Positions 9,734 to 20,275 of a DNA stretch of 64,000 nt are shown here, one piece after another. The position numbers were made by a program, and so were the translations under genes. The stretch is from the NCBI RefSeq assembly GCF_021083645.1, contig NZ_JAJNRQ010000001.1:186001-250000 (forward strand), read 5' to 3'. The notes under the pieces are model-generated. The model did not search any database. It saw only the letters and a list, made by a program, of their open reading frames with translations, and was not told where the DNA came from. The first letter of the stretch is position 1. Each line of letters starts with the position of its first letter. This DNA comes from Schaalia sp. lx-260 (GTDB lineage: Bacteria; Actinomycetota; Actinomycetes; Actinomycetales; Actinomycetaceae).

Positions 9734-9769
9734 CCGAGGGGTGTCAGGAAGTGACCTGACACCCCTCGG
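9734..9769 (+). terminator. Strong terminator after purL
   Basis: A perfect 15-bp stem, CCGAGGGGTGTCAGG / CCTGACACCCCTCGG, with the 6-base loop AAGTGA, followed by a T-rich tract. It lies between purL (plus) and a convergent small gene (minus) and may serve both. Confidence 0.9.
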
Positions 9770-9791
9770 TGTGTTGTGCTTGTGTTTTTGC

Positions 9792-10025
9792 TTATGACGC
9801 TGGCGTGTTGCTCGGGTTTTCTTTGGTGTCTTTCGTATGCGTGCATGAGCGTTGCAGAAAAAAAGACCCAAGGTATCCGCAAACTATGCATCCCGCTAGG
9901 AATTTGTTTGCAACAGTGGTGTGTATGTCGCCGAAAATAAGTGCTAAAGCTAAAGAAAACGCAATAGCCATCAGCAGTATCCCAAGAACACTGTTGCGAG
10001 AAATCTTTTTCCGATATGACGTCAT
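9792..10025 (-). CDS. Small two-segment membrane protein, unknown function
   Basis: A 77-residue protein with two hydrophobic stretches (VLGILLMAIAFSLALALIF and FLAGCIVCGYLGSFFL) and a charged tail (TKDTKENPSNTPAS). The N-terminus MTSYRKKISRN is basic, so the ends probably face the cytoplasm. I recognise no family. Support that it is real: AGGAG 8 bases before the ATG, membrane-typical composition, and a position ending at the shared terminator region. The upstream 380 bases carry a G11/C11 homopolymer. Confidence 0.6.
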   Translation of the reverse strand: MTSYRKKISRNSVLGILLMAIAFSLALALIFGDIHTTVANKFLAGCIVCGYLGSFFLQRSCTHTKDTKENPSNTPAS

Positions 10026-10409
10026 TGTTCGCTCCTACCCGAGAGGATTACATACGGTACAGAGGCAGGGCTTTCATGCGTGTTTTCATGGCACTGAGCC
10101 TCTCAGATGTGTTCAATGTGGAAAATATGCGTGTTCTTTTCTGTGAAAAGAACAGTAGTACGGTGTCGCGCAGCGGAGCTTTGCTCAACGCTGAATTTAA
10201 TTCTACGTTATTTTGATGCACGAAATTGTTATTTTGACGCGTGAATCAAAGGGATTTTTGCGTATGAATGTACTTTTATGCGGGGGGGGGGGATCTCTGA
10301 GAACGCCAACAAATACAGGCACACGACATGGTGAATGTGACATGTAAAAGCCTTACGAATGAGCGTCCTCTGACATGCCTGACGAGGGCCTATCTACCTA
10401 AAAGGCCCC
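10026..10409. other. Intergenic region with poly-G tract
   Basis: No gene recognised between the small membrane protein and the end of ptsI. Short frames on both strands are interrupted. The notable content is the G11 run at 10282-10292; a candidate minus-strand promoter spans it (see findings). Confidence 0.5.
10282..10292. repeat. Homopolymer G11 (C11 on minus strand)
   Basis: Eleven consecutive G residues in non-coding DNA. On the minus strand, TTCTCA and CATAAA flank the tract at a 17-base spacing (GAGAT + C11 + G), which is the optimal distance for a housekeeping promoter facing the small membrane protein gene. The hexamers are only partial matches. Confidence 0.85.
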
Positions 10410-12095
10410 TCAGATACCTAAAGCTGCGCGCGCGCGAACACGCGCATCACCTGCATCACGTGCCCCCGCCACAGCCTCGGCTGCTGCGCGACACTGCGCG
10501 AGACTCACCTGACCTAAAGCCGCACCTACACCAGCAATAGCGCCAGCGGCCATTGACAGGGAAGTGACACCCATACCTACCAGAACACACGCCAAAATTG
10601 GATCAGAAGCAGCCTCCCCGCACACTCCCACGGGCTTATGATGCTCCTGCCCACTACGAGCTACACGAGCAATTAAAGCCAAAGGCGCAGGCTGCCACGG
10701 GTCTGAATACTCCGCTAAATCAGCAGATAAACGATCTGCTGCCATCGTGTACTGAGTCAGATCATTTGTTCCAATCGACACAAAATCAACTAAAGGCATG
10801 AACTGGTCCACAAGTACGGCAACAGAGGGGACTTCCACCATAATGCCGGCACGCAAAGAAACTCCCGCAGCTTGTGCCCGTTCACGTACCAATGATGTAA
10901 ACCACTGGGCCTCAGGAATCGTTGACACCATGGGCGCCATCACCCACACATCTGTCTGAGGATTGTGTTGAGCAGCAAGAGCCAGCGCATCAATTTGATG
11001 GTCGAGCACTTCAGGATGAGGCCCAGTTGTACGTACCCCACGCACACCAAGAGCAGGATTTGGCTCATTATCCAAAGTCGCATAGTGTACGGGCTTATCA
11101 GAACCGGCATCTAAAGTCCGCACGACGACCTTATGGCCAGCAAAAACCTCAAAAACTTCCGAATAAATATGAACCTGCTCATGGATACTCGGTTCAAAAG
11201 GAGCATCCAAGAAAGCTAATTCTGTGCGCAGTAAACCCACACCCTCTGCAACACTTGACTGCGCTGCTGTGCGAGCGGCCGCTCCGTCACCAACATTTGC
11301 TAGTAATTGCACAGCATGGCCATCGCGTGTTCGACCGGGGCCTTGCCACTGATGTATCAGCTGGTTACGCTTGGCGTCGGCTTGTACCAAGGCTTCAGCT
11401 TCAGCAGGATCTACTCCTAGGGTGAGTGTGCCTGCATGTGCGTCAACAAGGACGGGACTTTCAGAGGTAATGAGGCTGAGCTGGCGTGCTGCGACGATGC
11501 AGGGGATTCCTAATTGGCGAGCAATAATAGATGTATGTGAAGTGGGGCCACCAAGTTCTGTTACCATCGCAACACATGCGCGAGGGTCCAGCCCAGCGGT
11601 GTCAGCGGGAGTCAGGTCATCTGCTAAAAGAATATAAGGGGTGTCACGCTGAGGAATTCCCGGTTCAGGTTCCCCTTGGAGATGCGCCAAAATACGGTCA
11701 CGCACATCTTTTAAGTCAGTGGTTCGTTCAGCCATCAGCCCGCCTGCTGCTTCAAAAGCAGCGACGAATTTGTTGGTTGAAGCAATAACGGCATGAACAG
11801 CGGATGCACCTGATTGGATACGGGCCGTAATGTCTTTCACCCATGCGCGGTCTGTGGCAAGTGAAGCGGTCACAATGAGGACATCTGCGGCCTCGCCTTG
11901 TGCGCGTGCGGCGCGGGCAAAAAGATTATCAGCGACGGTGCGCGCACATTGCGTAAAATGTTCGATTTCGTTGGAGCGTTCACTTTCAGGCAAGATCGTA
12001 TCTGAAAGTTCAGGTAGTTCAGGGCGACGGACCCACACTGCAGGAGCGTATGCAATACCTTGGACAACTGGTGTTCCAGTAATTGTTGTACTCAT
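10410..12095 (-). CDS. ptsI: PTS enzyme I (PEP-protein phosphotransferase)
   Basis: A 561-residue enzyme I that moves phosphate from PEP to HPr. The phosphohistidine site is in ELGGPTSHTSIIARQLGIPCIVA. The PEP-binding barrel shows LRTELAF, VVVRTLDAGSDKP, GVRGVRTTGPHPEVLDHQ, MVEVPSVAVLVDQFMPLVDFVSIGTNDLTQYTMAADR, and GVCGEAASDP with the catalytic Cys. The start at 12095 has GGAAAG about 10 bases upstream. No HPr or sugar-specific EII gene is adjacent, so it is a stand-alone general PTS component here. The C-terminus is alanine/arginine-rich. Confidence 0.95.
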   Translation of the reverse strand: MSTTITGTPVVQGIAYAPAVWVRRPELPELSDTILPESERSNEIEHFTQCARTVADNLFARAARAQGEAADVLIVTASLATDRAWVKDITARIQSGASAVHAVIASTNKFVAAFEAAGGLMAERTTDLKDVRDRILAHLQGEPEPGIPQRDTPYILLADDLTPADTAGLDPRACVAMVTELGGPTSHTSIIARQLGIPCIVAARQLSLITSESPVLVDAHAGTLTLGVDPAEAEALVQADAKRNQLIHQWQGPGRTRDGHAVQLLANVGDGAAARTAAQSSVAEGVGLLRTELAFLDAPFEPSIHEQVHIYSEVFEVFAGHKVVVRTLDAGSDKPVHYATLDNEPNPALGVRGVRTTGPHPEVLDHQIDALALAAQHNPQTDVWVMAPMVSTIPEAQWFTSLVRERAQAAGVSLRAGIMVEVPSVAVLVDQFMPLVDFVSIGTNDLTQYTMAADRLSADLAEYSDPWQPAPLALIARVARSGQEHHKPVGVCGEAASDPILACVLVGMGVTSLSMAAGAIAGVGAALGQVSLAQCRAAAEAVAGARDAGDARVRARAALGI

Positions 12096-12429
12096 AGCAG
12101 GCTGCTTTCCGTGAGTTCCCGCGCAGACGGGAAAGGATACGGCGCACTTAGGTGCATTGATTTGAGTCTAAGCGACTTTGCATAGCTGTGAGTGGGAAAT
12201 GACTTTGATAATGCGTAACAATGTCAAGAGAAAACAAATGTATTTGCTGTACGTGTGGCCGTATTTTCTGTATGCGCCGCCACGCCCTCGCAGATGAAGT
12301 ACGACTTTTTAAAGATGAGGATGAATACGCTGAAGTGCCCGTATCGCGGTCATGAGTTTGCGTATGTGTGTGAAACTCTAGGATAAATAGACGATCCAGA
12401 TACATGATGGCTAAGTCAGAGGAAAACTT
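12096..12429. other. Divergent intergenic region ptsI / lysC
   Basis: 334 bases between two divergent starts, with no gene of its own. It must hold both promoters. I see no lysine (L-box) riboswitch consensus and no strong hairpin next to lysC. Confidence 0.45.
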
Positions 12430-14869
<2,440 letters not shown>

Positions 14870-14892
14870 TTGAGAACTGATCTTATATATGT

Positions 14893-14937
14893 TTACGCCT
14901 GCTGGGAGAAAGTGTTTCTTCTTCCCAGCGGGCGTAA
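14893..14937. terminator. Bidirectional terminator between asd and trxA
   Basis: Arms TTACGCCTGCTGGGA (14893-14907) and TCCCAGCGGGCGTAA (14923-14937) pair over 15 bp with one G-T wobble. It lies between convergent genes. Confidence 0.85.
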
Positions 14938-14958
14938 CGTATGTGTAGCGGAATCGTC

Positions 14959-15318
14959 TTAGTTATTTTGAGCGATTTCTTCGCGGACCTTATCCATATC
15001 GAGATCACGAATTTGCTGGATGAGGTCCTCTAATGCGGGACCTGGCAGCGCACCTGATTCACGGAAAACTGCTACTCCGTCACGGAAAGCCATCAGGGTA
15101 GGGATAGAAGAAATCTGAGCGGCAAGGGCGAGTTCCTGTTCGGCATCTGTGTCGATTTTGCCGAAAACAATGTCAGGGTGTTTTTCGGAAGCTGCCTCAA
15201 AAATAGGGCTAAACTGACGGCAAGGGCCGCACCATGTTGCCCAGAAATCAACTAGCACGATCGGGTTGCTGGTCACTGTTTCTTCAAAAGTGTCCTTGGT
15301 GAGGTTAATAGTGCTCAT
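14959..15318 (-). CDS. trxA: Thioredoxin
   Basis: A 119-residue thioredoxin with the redox motif WCGPC at residues 29-33, preceded by PIVLVDFWAT, and the cis-proline region SSIPTLMAFRDG. Length is as expected for a single-domain cytosolic thioredoxin. The start at 15318 is chosen because AAGGA lies 5 bases upstream; the longer frame begins with an unrelated basic stretch. A TetR gene lies upstream on the same strand but 138 bases away, so independent transcription is likely. Confidence 0.96.
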   Translation of the reverse strand: MSTINLTKDTFEETVTSNPIVLVDFWATWCGPCRQFSPIFEAASEKHPDIVFGKIDTDAEQELALAAQISSIPTLMAFRDGVAVFRESGALPGPALEDLIQQIRDLDMDKVREEIAQNN

Positions 15319-15456
15319 GTGTTTCCTTGAAATCTGACGGTGGCATATTCGGTTAATATGCCTTGTCTTAACCATGCACTATTTATGGGCAGTACGCATG
15401 GGCTAACACAGTGGTAGTGGACACCAAAAGAGGAAACATTTATGAAAAATGCGGCT

Positions 15457-16155
15457 TTAATGTACGGGGCAGCGCAGGAAAGCTGCTTGTGAACGTGTGT
15501 TGTCTGGGGATGTGCGCATATGCTGTGGGCCTTGGTGTGGAGCAGGTATTTCAGGAAGGTCTGAAGGGGCTGCGCCGACGCCGCGCAGAATAAAAAGTTG
15601 TATTTGCTGGATGCTGGATTCGCGCCGTGCAGGTGAGGAAGGTAAATGGTGCCCAGCTAAAGCTGAATGTATGAGTGCTACTAAAAAATCAGGATTTTGA
15701 TGGGGGATACGGTCAGTTTTCATTGCTTCTAAGAGGATGTGACGCAAGATTGAGGCGATTAAGTCGGCGTGATGATGCAGGCGATGGCTGGTTTCGCGGG
15801 ATACGTGTTGACGTAAGTTCAATCCTGCGGCTAGGTGATATTTGTCAGTCATTTCAATATGCGCACGCACGTAAGCGATGAGTTGGGTAATCGGATCGTC
15901 GTGATCTTTGATTGCTTGAGTGAGCAGCTCAGAAAAGTCGGCCGTGGTCTGTTCCATGAAAGCGAGGAGGAGGACTTCTTTATCAGCAAAATGGTTGTAC
16001 ACGGCAGTGCGTCCAACTTCTGCGCGATTCGCGATCATTGACATTGTGATCATATTGAATGGTTGCTCTGCCATGAGTTCACGTAAAGCGGTAAATAGGC
16101 GTGCTCGTGTCATTTCGCGATGGTCAGTGAGTGTGTGACCCAGAATTTTCGGCAT
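15457..16155 (-). CDS. TetR-family transcriptional regulator
   Basis: A 232-residue regulator. The N-terminal helix-turn-helix is visible at residues ~18-58 (RLFTALRELMAEQPFNMITMSMIANRAEVGRTAVYNHFADKEVLLLAFME), matching TetR. The C-terminal ligand domain is not recognisable. The last ~40 residues (SDLPEIPAPHQGPQHMRTSPDNTRSQ) look disordered. No transporter or enzyme is adjacent in an obvious target position; the Nudix gene upstream or the gene itself are candidates. Short repeats of TTTTC/GAAAA and CTGA elements occur just upstream of its start. Confidence 0.88.
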   Translation of the reverse strand: MPKILGHTLTDHREMTRARLFTALRELMAEQPFNMITMSMIANRAEVGRTAVYNHFADKEVLLLAFMEQTTADFSELLTQAIKDHDDPITQLIAYVRAHIEMTDKYHLAAGLNLRQHVSRETSHRLHHHADLIASILRHILLEAMKTDRIPHQNPDFLVALIHSALAGHHLPSSPARRESSIQQIQLFILRGVGAAPSDLPEIPAPHQGPQHMRTSPDNTRSQAAFLRCPVH

Positions 16156-16162
16156 AGGTATA

Positions 16163-16205
16163 TTCTGACAGATTTTCGTTCAGTGTCTGAAAATTCTGTT
16201 GTATC
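16163..16205 (-). promoter_or_regulatory. Candidate TetR operator region
   Basis: Just upstream of the TetR start, the sequence holds TCTGACAGATTTTCG and TCTGAAAATTCTG, which contain an ATTTTC...GAAAAT inverted repeat. Autoregulatory sites commonly lie here in TetR genes, so this is a guess from position and symmetry only. Confidence 0.3.
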
Positions 16206-16333
16206 AGAGGTGTTTTCTAAACAAAATCTCACAATGAGGATGCCTCATGACTTAGTGCAGCCCTTTATTTTGTGAAAAGTATGTCGTCACACGTGTTGAG
16301 TCGACGAAATATGCCAACAGGTGACTACATGCG

Positions 16334-16837
16334 TTATCTCTGGGCGCGTATTTGTTCGCATACCCGCGTAATTTCACGCACAATCGTTAAATTAGCGGGA
16401 ATCCACGGGAGTGTTTCCACAGTATGCAGTGGTTGCCATCGGATATCTACATGTGCTTGTGTGAGTGTGGGAAGCTGAGGTAAAGAAATGAATTCTTTTG
16501 CAGGACGCTCGGAAAGATCCGGTGAGGCGTATTCGCTAAGCCATACACCCATATGTCGTTGAGGCCCGATTGGCCACCATGCGCCTGACGAGTCGCATAT
16601 TTCTTTCCCGTAGGTGAGTTCCCATCCTAGTTCTTCGCGTATTTCACGAGCGAGTGCTTGTAGGGGACTTTCATTTTCTTCTATTTTTCCTCCGGGAAGT
16701 TCATATAAACCGCGTAAGTGTTGTGGATATGATCGAGCGGCGCATAAAAGATGTGTGGGGCAGTGTAAAGAATTAACGATTGCTGCGGCTACTACGGGGC
16801 GCGGGAGTCGAGTGCTTTCGTTAAGGAATACGGTCAT
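16334..16837 (-). CDS. Nudix (MutT-like) hydrolase
   Basis: A 167-residue protein with a complete Nudix box at residues 50-72 (G-x5-E-x7-REIREELGW), preceded by GLYELPGGKIEE. It most resembles MutT/8-oxo-dGTP diphosphatases that protect against oxidised nucleotides, for which the LRGLYELPGGK context is typical; exact substrate is not certain. AAGGA lies 6 bases before the ATG. Downstream lies the TetR gene (178 bases), upstream the terminator of a surface protein gene. Confidence 0.92.
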   Translation of the reverse strand: MTVFLNESTRLPRPVVAAAIVNSLHCPTHLLCAARSYPQHLRGLYELPGGKIEENESPLQALAREIREELGWELTYGKEICDSSGAWWPIGPQRHMGVWLSEYASPDLSERPAKEFISLPQLPTLTQAHVDIRWQPLHTVETLPWIPANLTIVREITRVCEQIRAQR

Positions 16838-17042
16838 TATTTTCCTTGGGCTTTTCTTTGAGTCCTTAAGGGGCTTGTTAAAAGAAGGGTGCGTTCGCCT
16901 GTGAAAACTTTGCTTACATACTCAGGATAAAACACCAACGCGGAAAGAACGCATACCGCCCCTGAAAGAAATGTGAAATATTGTGCTCTAGGGCATATTC
17001 AGTGAATCTGAGCGGGGAGGCGAGAGGCTACAAGAAGAAAAA

Positions 17043-17079
17043 GAAGTGAGCGAGTATCACAGGGGTACTCGCTCACTTC
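17043..17079 (-). terminator. Terminator of the 17-19 kb surface protein gene
   Basis: A 14-bp stem, GAAGTGAGCGAGTA / TACTCGCTCACTTC, with a 9-base loop. Reading on the minus strand it is followed by TTTTTCTTCTT, a proper U-rich tail for the surface protein transcript. Confidence 0.88.
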
Positions 17080-17094
17080 AAGGGTGAAAATAGG

Positions 17095-19293
17095 TTAGCG
17101 CTTCATGTGACGGCGCAGGAAAATACCTGTGCTACCAAGCGCAATGACAGTCATCATGAAGGCTGCCGCAAGGAAGGAAAAGCCTACACCTGTATGAGCC
17201 AGTTGCTGTGTGGTTTGAGGAACAGGATTGCCTGCCCCCTGCGGTGCTCCAGGTCCGTATGTCGTATCGGATGTGGACATCCCATCATCTGCCTGAGAAT
17301 CCGTGTCCTGCATACCAGGGGAGTCAAGGGCATCAGAGGCGTTATCTGCTGGATCTGTTGAGTTTTCTGTGCCCATTCCTGCGCTGTTTTCTGGTATAGC
17401 GTGGGTAGAATCATCACCCGTAGTACCGGGTGTGGAAGTGCCAGCCGAACCAGTGTTTTCCGTAGAGGCTGTGCCGCCTGGAGTGCCTGTATCTGATGAG
17501 GAATCATTCTCAGCGGAGCCGGTGCTTCCATTTTCATTTTCTGAAGAACCGGGTGTATCAGCAGAGCCGGGACCTTCAGGAGCGCCTTCTGAAGATCCAG
17601 AGCCTTCAGGAGTGCCTTCTGAAGCCCCAGGTGTGTGAGTGGAATCTTCGTCAGCTAAGCTGCCCCCACTGGGCTGAGTACCAGCGCCATTTTCTGGGGC
17701 AGGAGGAGTGCCTTCATGGTTTTCTGAGGAATCATTGTTTGAAGGCGGCTGCGGCTGAGGAGCCCACTGCGCGTAGAAAGTGACATTATCAGTCACCGTG
17801 TACTCAGCTTCAGGCTGGTAGGTATCGCCCATCCCATTAGCCTCAGTATTCCAACCGGTGAATGTGTAGCCCTCCCGATTAAAACCATTGGCAGGTAGTT
17901 TATGTACGGAATCAACTGGAGCTTCAATGTCTTCCATCGTGCCGGTGCCTTCATTTGCATCAAAAGAGAGGCGTGCAATGATAGGGACATCTGGCAGGGT
18001 TGAAATGGCTGAGCGTAAAACGATGGAATTTCCTTCCCGAGCAAGGGTGTATTCATCAGAGTCACGCCACAAAGTGACGGCAGTAGAATCCTGCAATCCT
18101 CCGTCAACTGTTACAAAGGTTTTATCCTCGTAGTCATCCAGATCCTCAGAGCTATTATCAACTTCAACGGCCAGATTCCCGGTGACGTTTCCTCTTATAT
18201 GCAGCGCAGAGTTAAGGGGCAGAGTTATTTTCCCGTTATTTGAATCAATGGCACCAAAAGTGATGGTGCGTGGTGTGTCAGATTCCGATAGTGTAACGGA
18301 ACTTGTTTCCCCATCAGAAGCAGCCAATGTCAGTGTGTCAGCTCCCGCGAAACCGTCAGCCATTCTTACATTCACACCCTCTAAATGAAGCTGATCCAGT
18401 GTGCCGCTCACTGTGAGTGTGGATGGCGTGCGACCGCTAAAAGCAAGTGAACTATGTGACGCGTTTTGTGCTCGATAAACGGAAATTTTGTTGTTCGAGT
18501 GTGAGCTAACCCGTGTGGCAGCGGTATTTTGGTGATTGTCGCCAGAAAGATCAACACCATTGGTGGCTGACACGAAAGCGTCAAGCTCAATGGTTGTAGG
18601 GAGAGTTTTATCTTTGTAGATATCACCGGCAACAATGCGTTGGAAAGCTGTTCCCGCGTTTCCTTGGATCGGCCGCGAATTCTTGAAAGTAATATGAGCG
18701 CCAGAACCGCCTTCGACACCACTATTAGGGCCAGCAACCAGAGTGGGAGGTGTTAAAACAGAAGCCGGTTTTGTTGTGACAGCATCAAAAGTAATGGTGT
18801 GATCGGAAGCAAAAATATACGCTTCACTGCTGCCATCAGGTGTAATCCCAAGGGTCAGGTTCTTCAGGGTAATATCGCCCAAAAGTTCCAGAGGAGAACC
18901 GCGGAAAGCCAGTTCATTTCCTTGGCCATTGATTGTGACAGATTGAGTGAGGGCAATACTGCCACGTGGCGTATTAGTGTCAGAACCTAAAGAAACATTA
19001 TCTAATAGGAGAATCTCATCCCCATCATGAGCAGCCTCTAAAGCACGGAAAAAACTCGTGTAGGGACTTTCTTGTGAGCCATCACCATCTGCTTGACCAC
19101 GATTTTCGCGGACGTATATTTGCCGTCCCGCAACAGCAGGAGGCTCTGAAGTATCCGCGCTTACAGAGCTTGCTGCTGTGTGAGTCAGAGAATCTACATT
19201 GGCGTAGGCTCCGGTCGGAGCTAACAAGACTATCAATGACGTTAATCCTGCAAGTGCAGATAAACGTCGTTTTTTGTGGGGGGACTTAAGCAT
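17095..19293 (-). CDS. Cell-wall-anchored surface protein with InlB-type repeat, LAHTG signal
   Basis: A 732-residue secreted protein. Residues 1-31 form a signal peptide (KSPHKKRRLSALAG... ending TGAYAN). A beta-rich region follows, with parallel-repeat character (VTINGQGNELAFRG, LEGVNVRMADGFAG). Near residues ~455-520 lies a Listeria-Bacteroides (InlB B) repeat: ARLSFDANEGTGTMEDI ... REGYTFTGWNTEA ... TFYAQW. Then comes a ~160-residue Ser/Gly/Pro/Glu/Thr-rich spacer, the sorting motif LAHTG at ~698, a membrane segment and a basic tail (RRHMKR). It is predicted to be linked to peptidoglycan by a sortase. The start at 19293 is chosen as the one directly before the signal peptide. Probably an adhesin; ligand unknown. 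Confidence 0.9.
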   Translation of the reverse strand: MLKSPHKKRRLSALAGLTSLIVLLAPTGAYANVDSLTHTAASSVSADTSEPPAVAGRQIYVRENRGQADGDGSQESPYTSFFRALEAAHDGDEILLLDNVSLGSDTNTPRGSIALTQSVTINGQGNELAFRGSPLELLGDITLKNLTLGITPDGSSEAYIFASDHTITFDAVTTKPASVLTPPTLVAGPNSGVEGGSGAHITFKNSRPIQGNAGTAFQRIVAGDIYKDKTLPTTIELDAFVSATNGVDLSGDNHQNTAATRVSSHSNNKISVYRAQNASHSSLAFSGRTPSTLTVSGTLDQLHLEGVNVRMADGFAGADTLTLAASDGETSSVTLSESDTPRTITFGAIDSNNGKITLPLNSALHIRGNVTGNLAVEVDNSSEDLDDYEDKTFVTVDGGLQDSTAVTLWRDSDEYTLAREGNSIVLRSAISTLPDVPIIARLSFDANEGTGTMEDIEAPVDSVHKLPANGFNREGYTFTGWNTEANGMGDTYQPEAEYTVTDNVTFYAQWAPQPQPPSNNDSSENHEGTPPAPENGAGTQPSGGSLADEDSTHTPGASEGTPEGSGSSEGAPEGPGSADTPGSSENENGSTGSAENDSSSDTGTPGGTASTENTGSAGTSTPGTTGDDSTHAIPENSAGMGTENSTDPADNASDALDSPGMQDTDSQADDGMSTSDTTYGPGAPQGAGNPVPQTTQQLAHTGVGFSFLAAAFMMTVIALGSTGIFLRRHMKR
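17573..17632 (-). repeat. 30-bp tandem repeat in the spacer of the surface protein
   Basis: CCTTCAGGAGYGCCTTCTGA recurs with a 30-base period (17573 and 17603), encoding the PEGSGSSEGAPEG-like spacer. Such repeats commonly vary in copy number. Confidence 0.75.
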
Positions 19294-19544
19294 CGGTTGC
19301 TCTTTCGTGAAACGTAAAAAACAGACAAACAAAGTGTACAGGTTTTCTTGCTATAAACATATTTCGGTGTGTACGTATGCGGGGGCTTCACAGGAAAATA
19401 TTTCGCAGAAAAGCGCAAATAAAATACGCAGGAAAATATGTGTCTACACGATCAAAAGTCATGTTTTATCGCGGGGACGTTACTTAAACTTACCTACCGG
19501 ACAGATCTGGCGCAGCAACATATGAACTGTTAGTCTCGCACTTT
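19294..19544. other. Divergent intergenic region
   Basis: 251 bases between the surface protein and the amidotransferase gene, both starting here. It is AT-rich near 19310-19460. No gene or known RNA motif is seen. Confidence 0.4.
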
Positions 19545-20261
19545 GTGAGGCCCTTTCTTGTAGCGGTAGCCCGCCCCTCGGGAAAAATCGCAAATGATGA
19601 GCAACGAGCTTTACGAAAGCTTGGACACCTGGATGCTTCTGGTCTTGTCCCCCTAACCCTAGACCAGCCATCCGTATCCCTACCGGACTTTTCCTTATAC
19701 TCTGGTGTCATCATTACAGGCTCACCCTACAATTTCCTTTCCACCGAAAAAACAGATGCGCAGCGTTGGACAGAAGAACACCTCTTACGCCTATGTGAAC
19801 GCCTCCTTGCCGCAGATTTTCCAACACTTGCACTGTGTTTCGGCCTGCAAATGCTTGCCGTAGCCGCAGGTGGAACGCTGACAAGCGCCCACCCTGAAAA
19901 TATGGGTGCTTACCCGATTACCTTGACAGAAGAAGGAAAAAAAGACCCTCTGACAGGACAGCTCCCGCCTTCTTTTTATAACTATGTCGCTCATGCGGAA
20001 TCACTTGCTGACATTCCGGACGGATTGACTGTTCTCGCATCCTCGCCCACAACTCCTGTGCACCTTGGACGTTTCGGCCAGAACATATACGGCACCCAGC
20101 ACCACCCCGAAATTGACACATACGGTATTCGACTGCGTATTGAACACTATGTAGGTGTCTACTTTGATCCCGCCGAATACGAGGACATTCTGAGCGCATG
20201 CACCTCAGTCCATACGGAACATGGACTCATCCCCGCTTTTACTCAAAGATACCAACGCTAA
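19545..20261 (+). CDS. GMP synthase-like class I glutamine amidotransferase
   Basis: A 238-residue protein of the GATase-1 family. The nucleophile elbow is ALCFGLQMLAVAAGG (Cys), the oxyanion region is GVIITGSPYNF, and GTQHHPEID supplies the catalytic His and Glu. It lacks a synthetase domain, so it is a stand-alone amidotransferase or gamma-glutamyl hydrolase-like enzyme. The start is GTG at 19545; no ribosome binding site is clear. The gene ends 14 bases before a GCS2-type glutamate-cysteine ligase, so the two are almost certainly one operon. A role in turnover of a gamma-glutamyl compound made by that ligase is an inference. Confidence 0.88.
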   Translation: MRPFLVAVARPSGKIANDEQRALRKLGHLDASGLVPLTLDQPSVSLPDFSLYSGVIITGSPYNFLSTEKTDAQRWTEEHLLRLCERLLAADFPTLALCFGLQMLAVAAGGTLTSAHPENMGAYPITLTEEGKKDPLTGQLPPSFYNYVAHAESLADIPDGLTVLASSPTTPVHLGRFGQNIYGTQHHPEIDTYGIRLRIEHYVGVYFDPAEYEDILSACTSVHTEHGLIPAFTQRYQR

Positions 20262-20275
20262 AGAGAGGGGAAACA

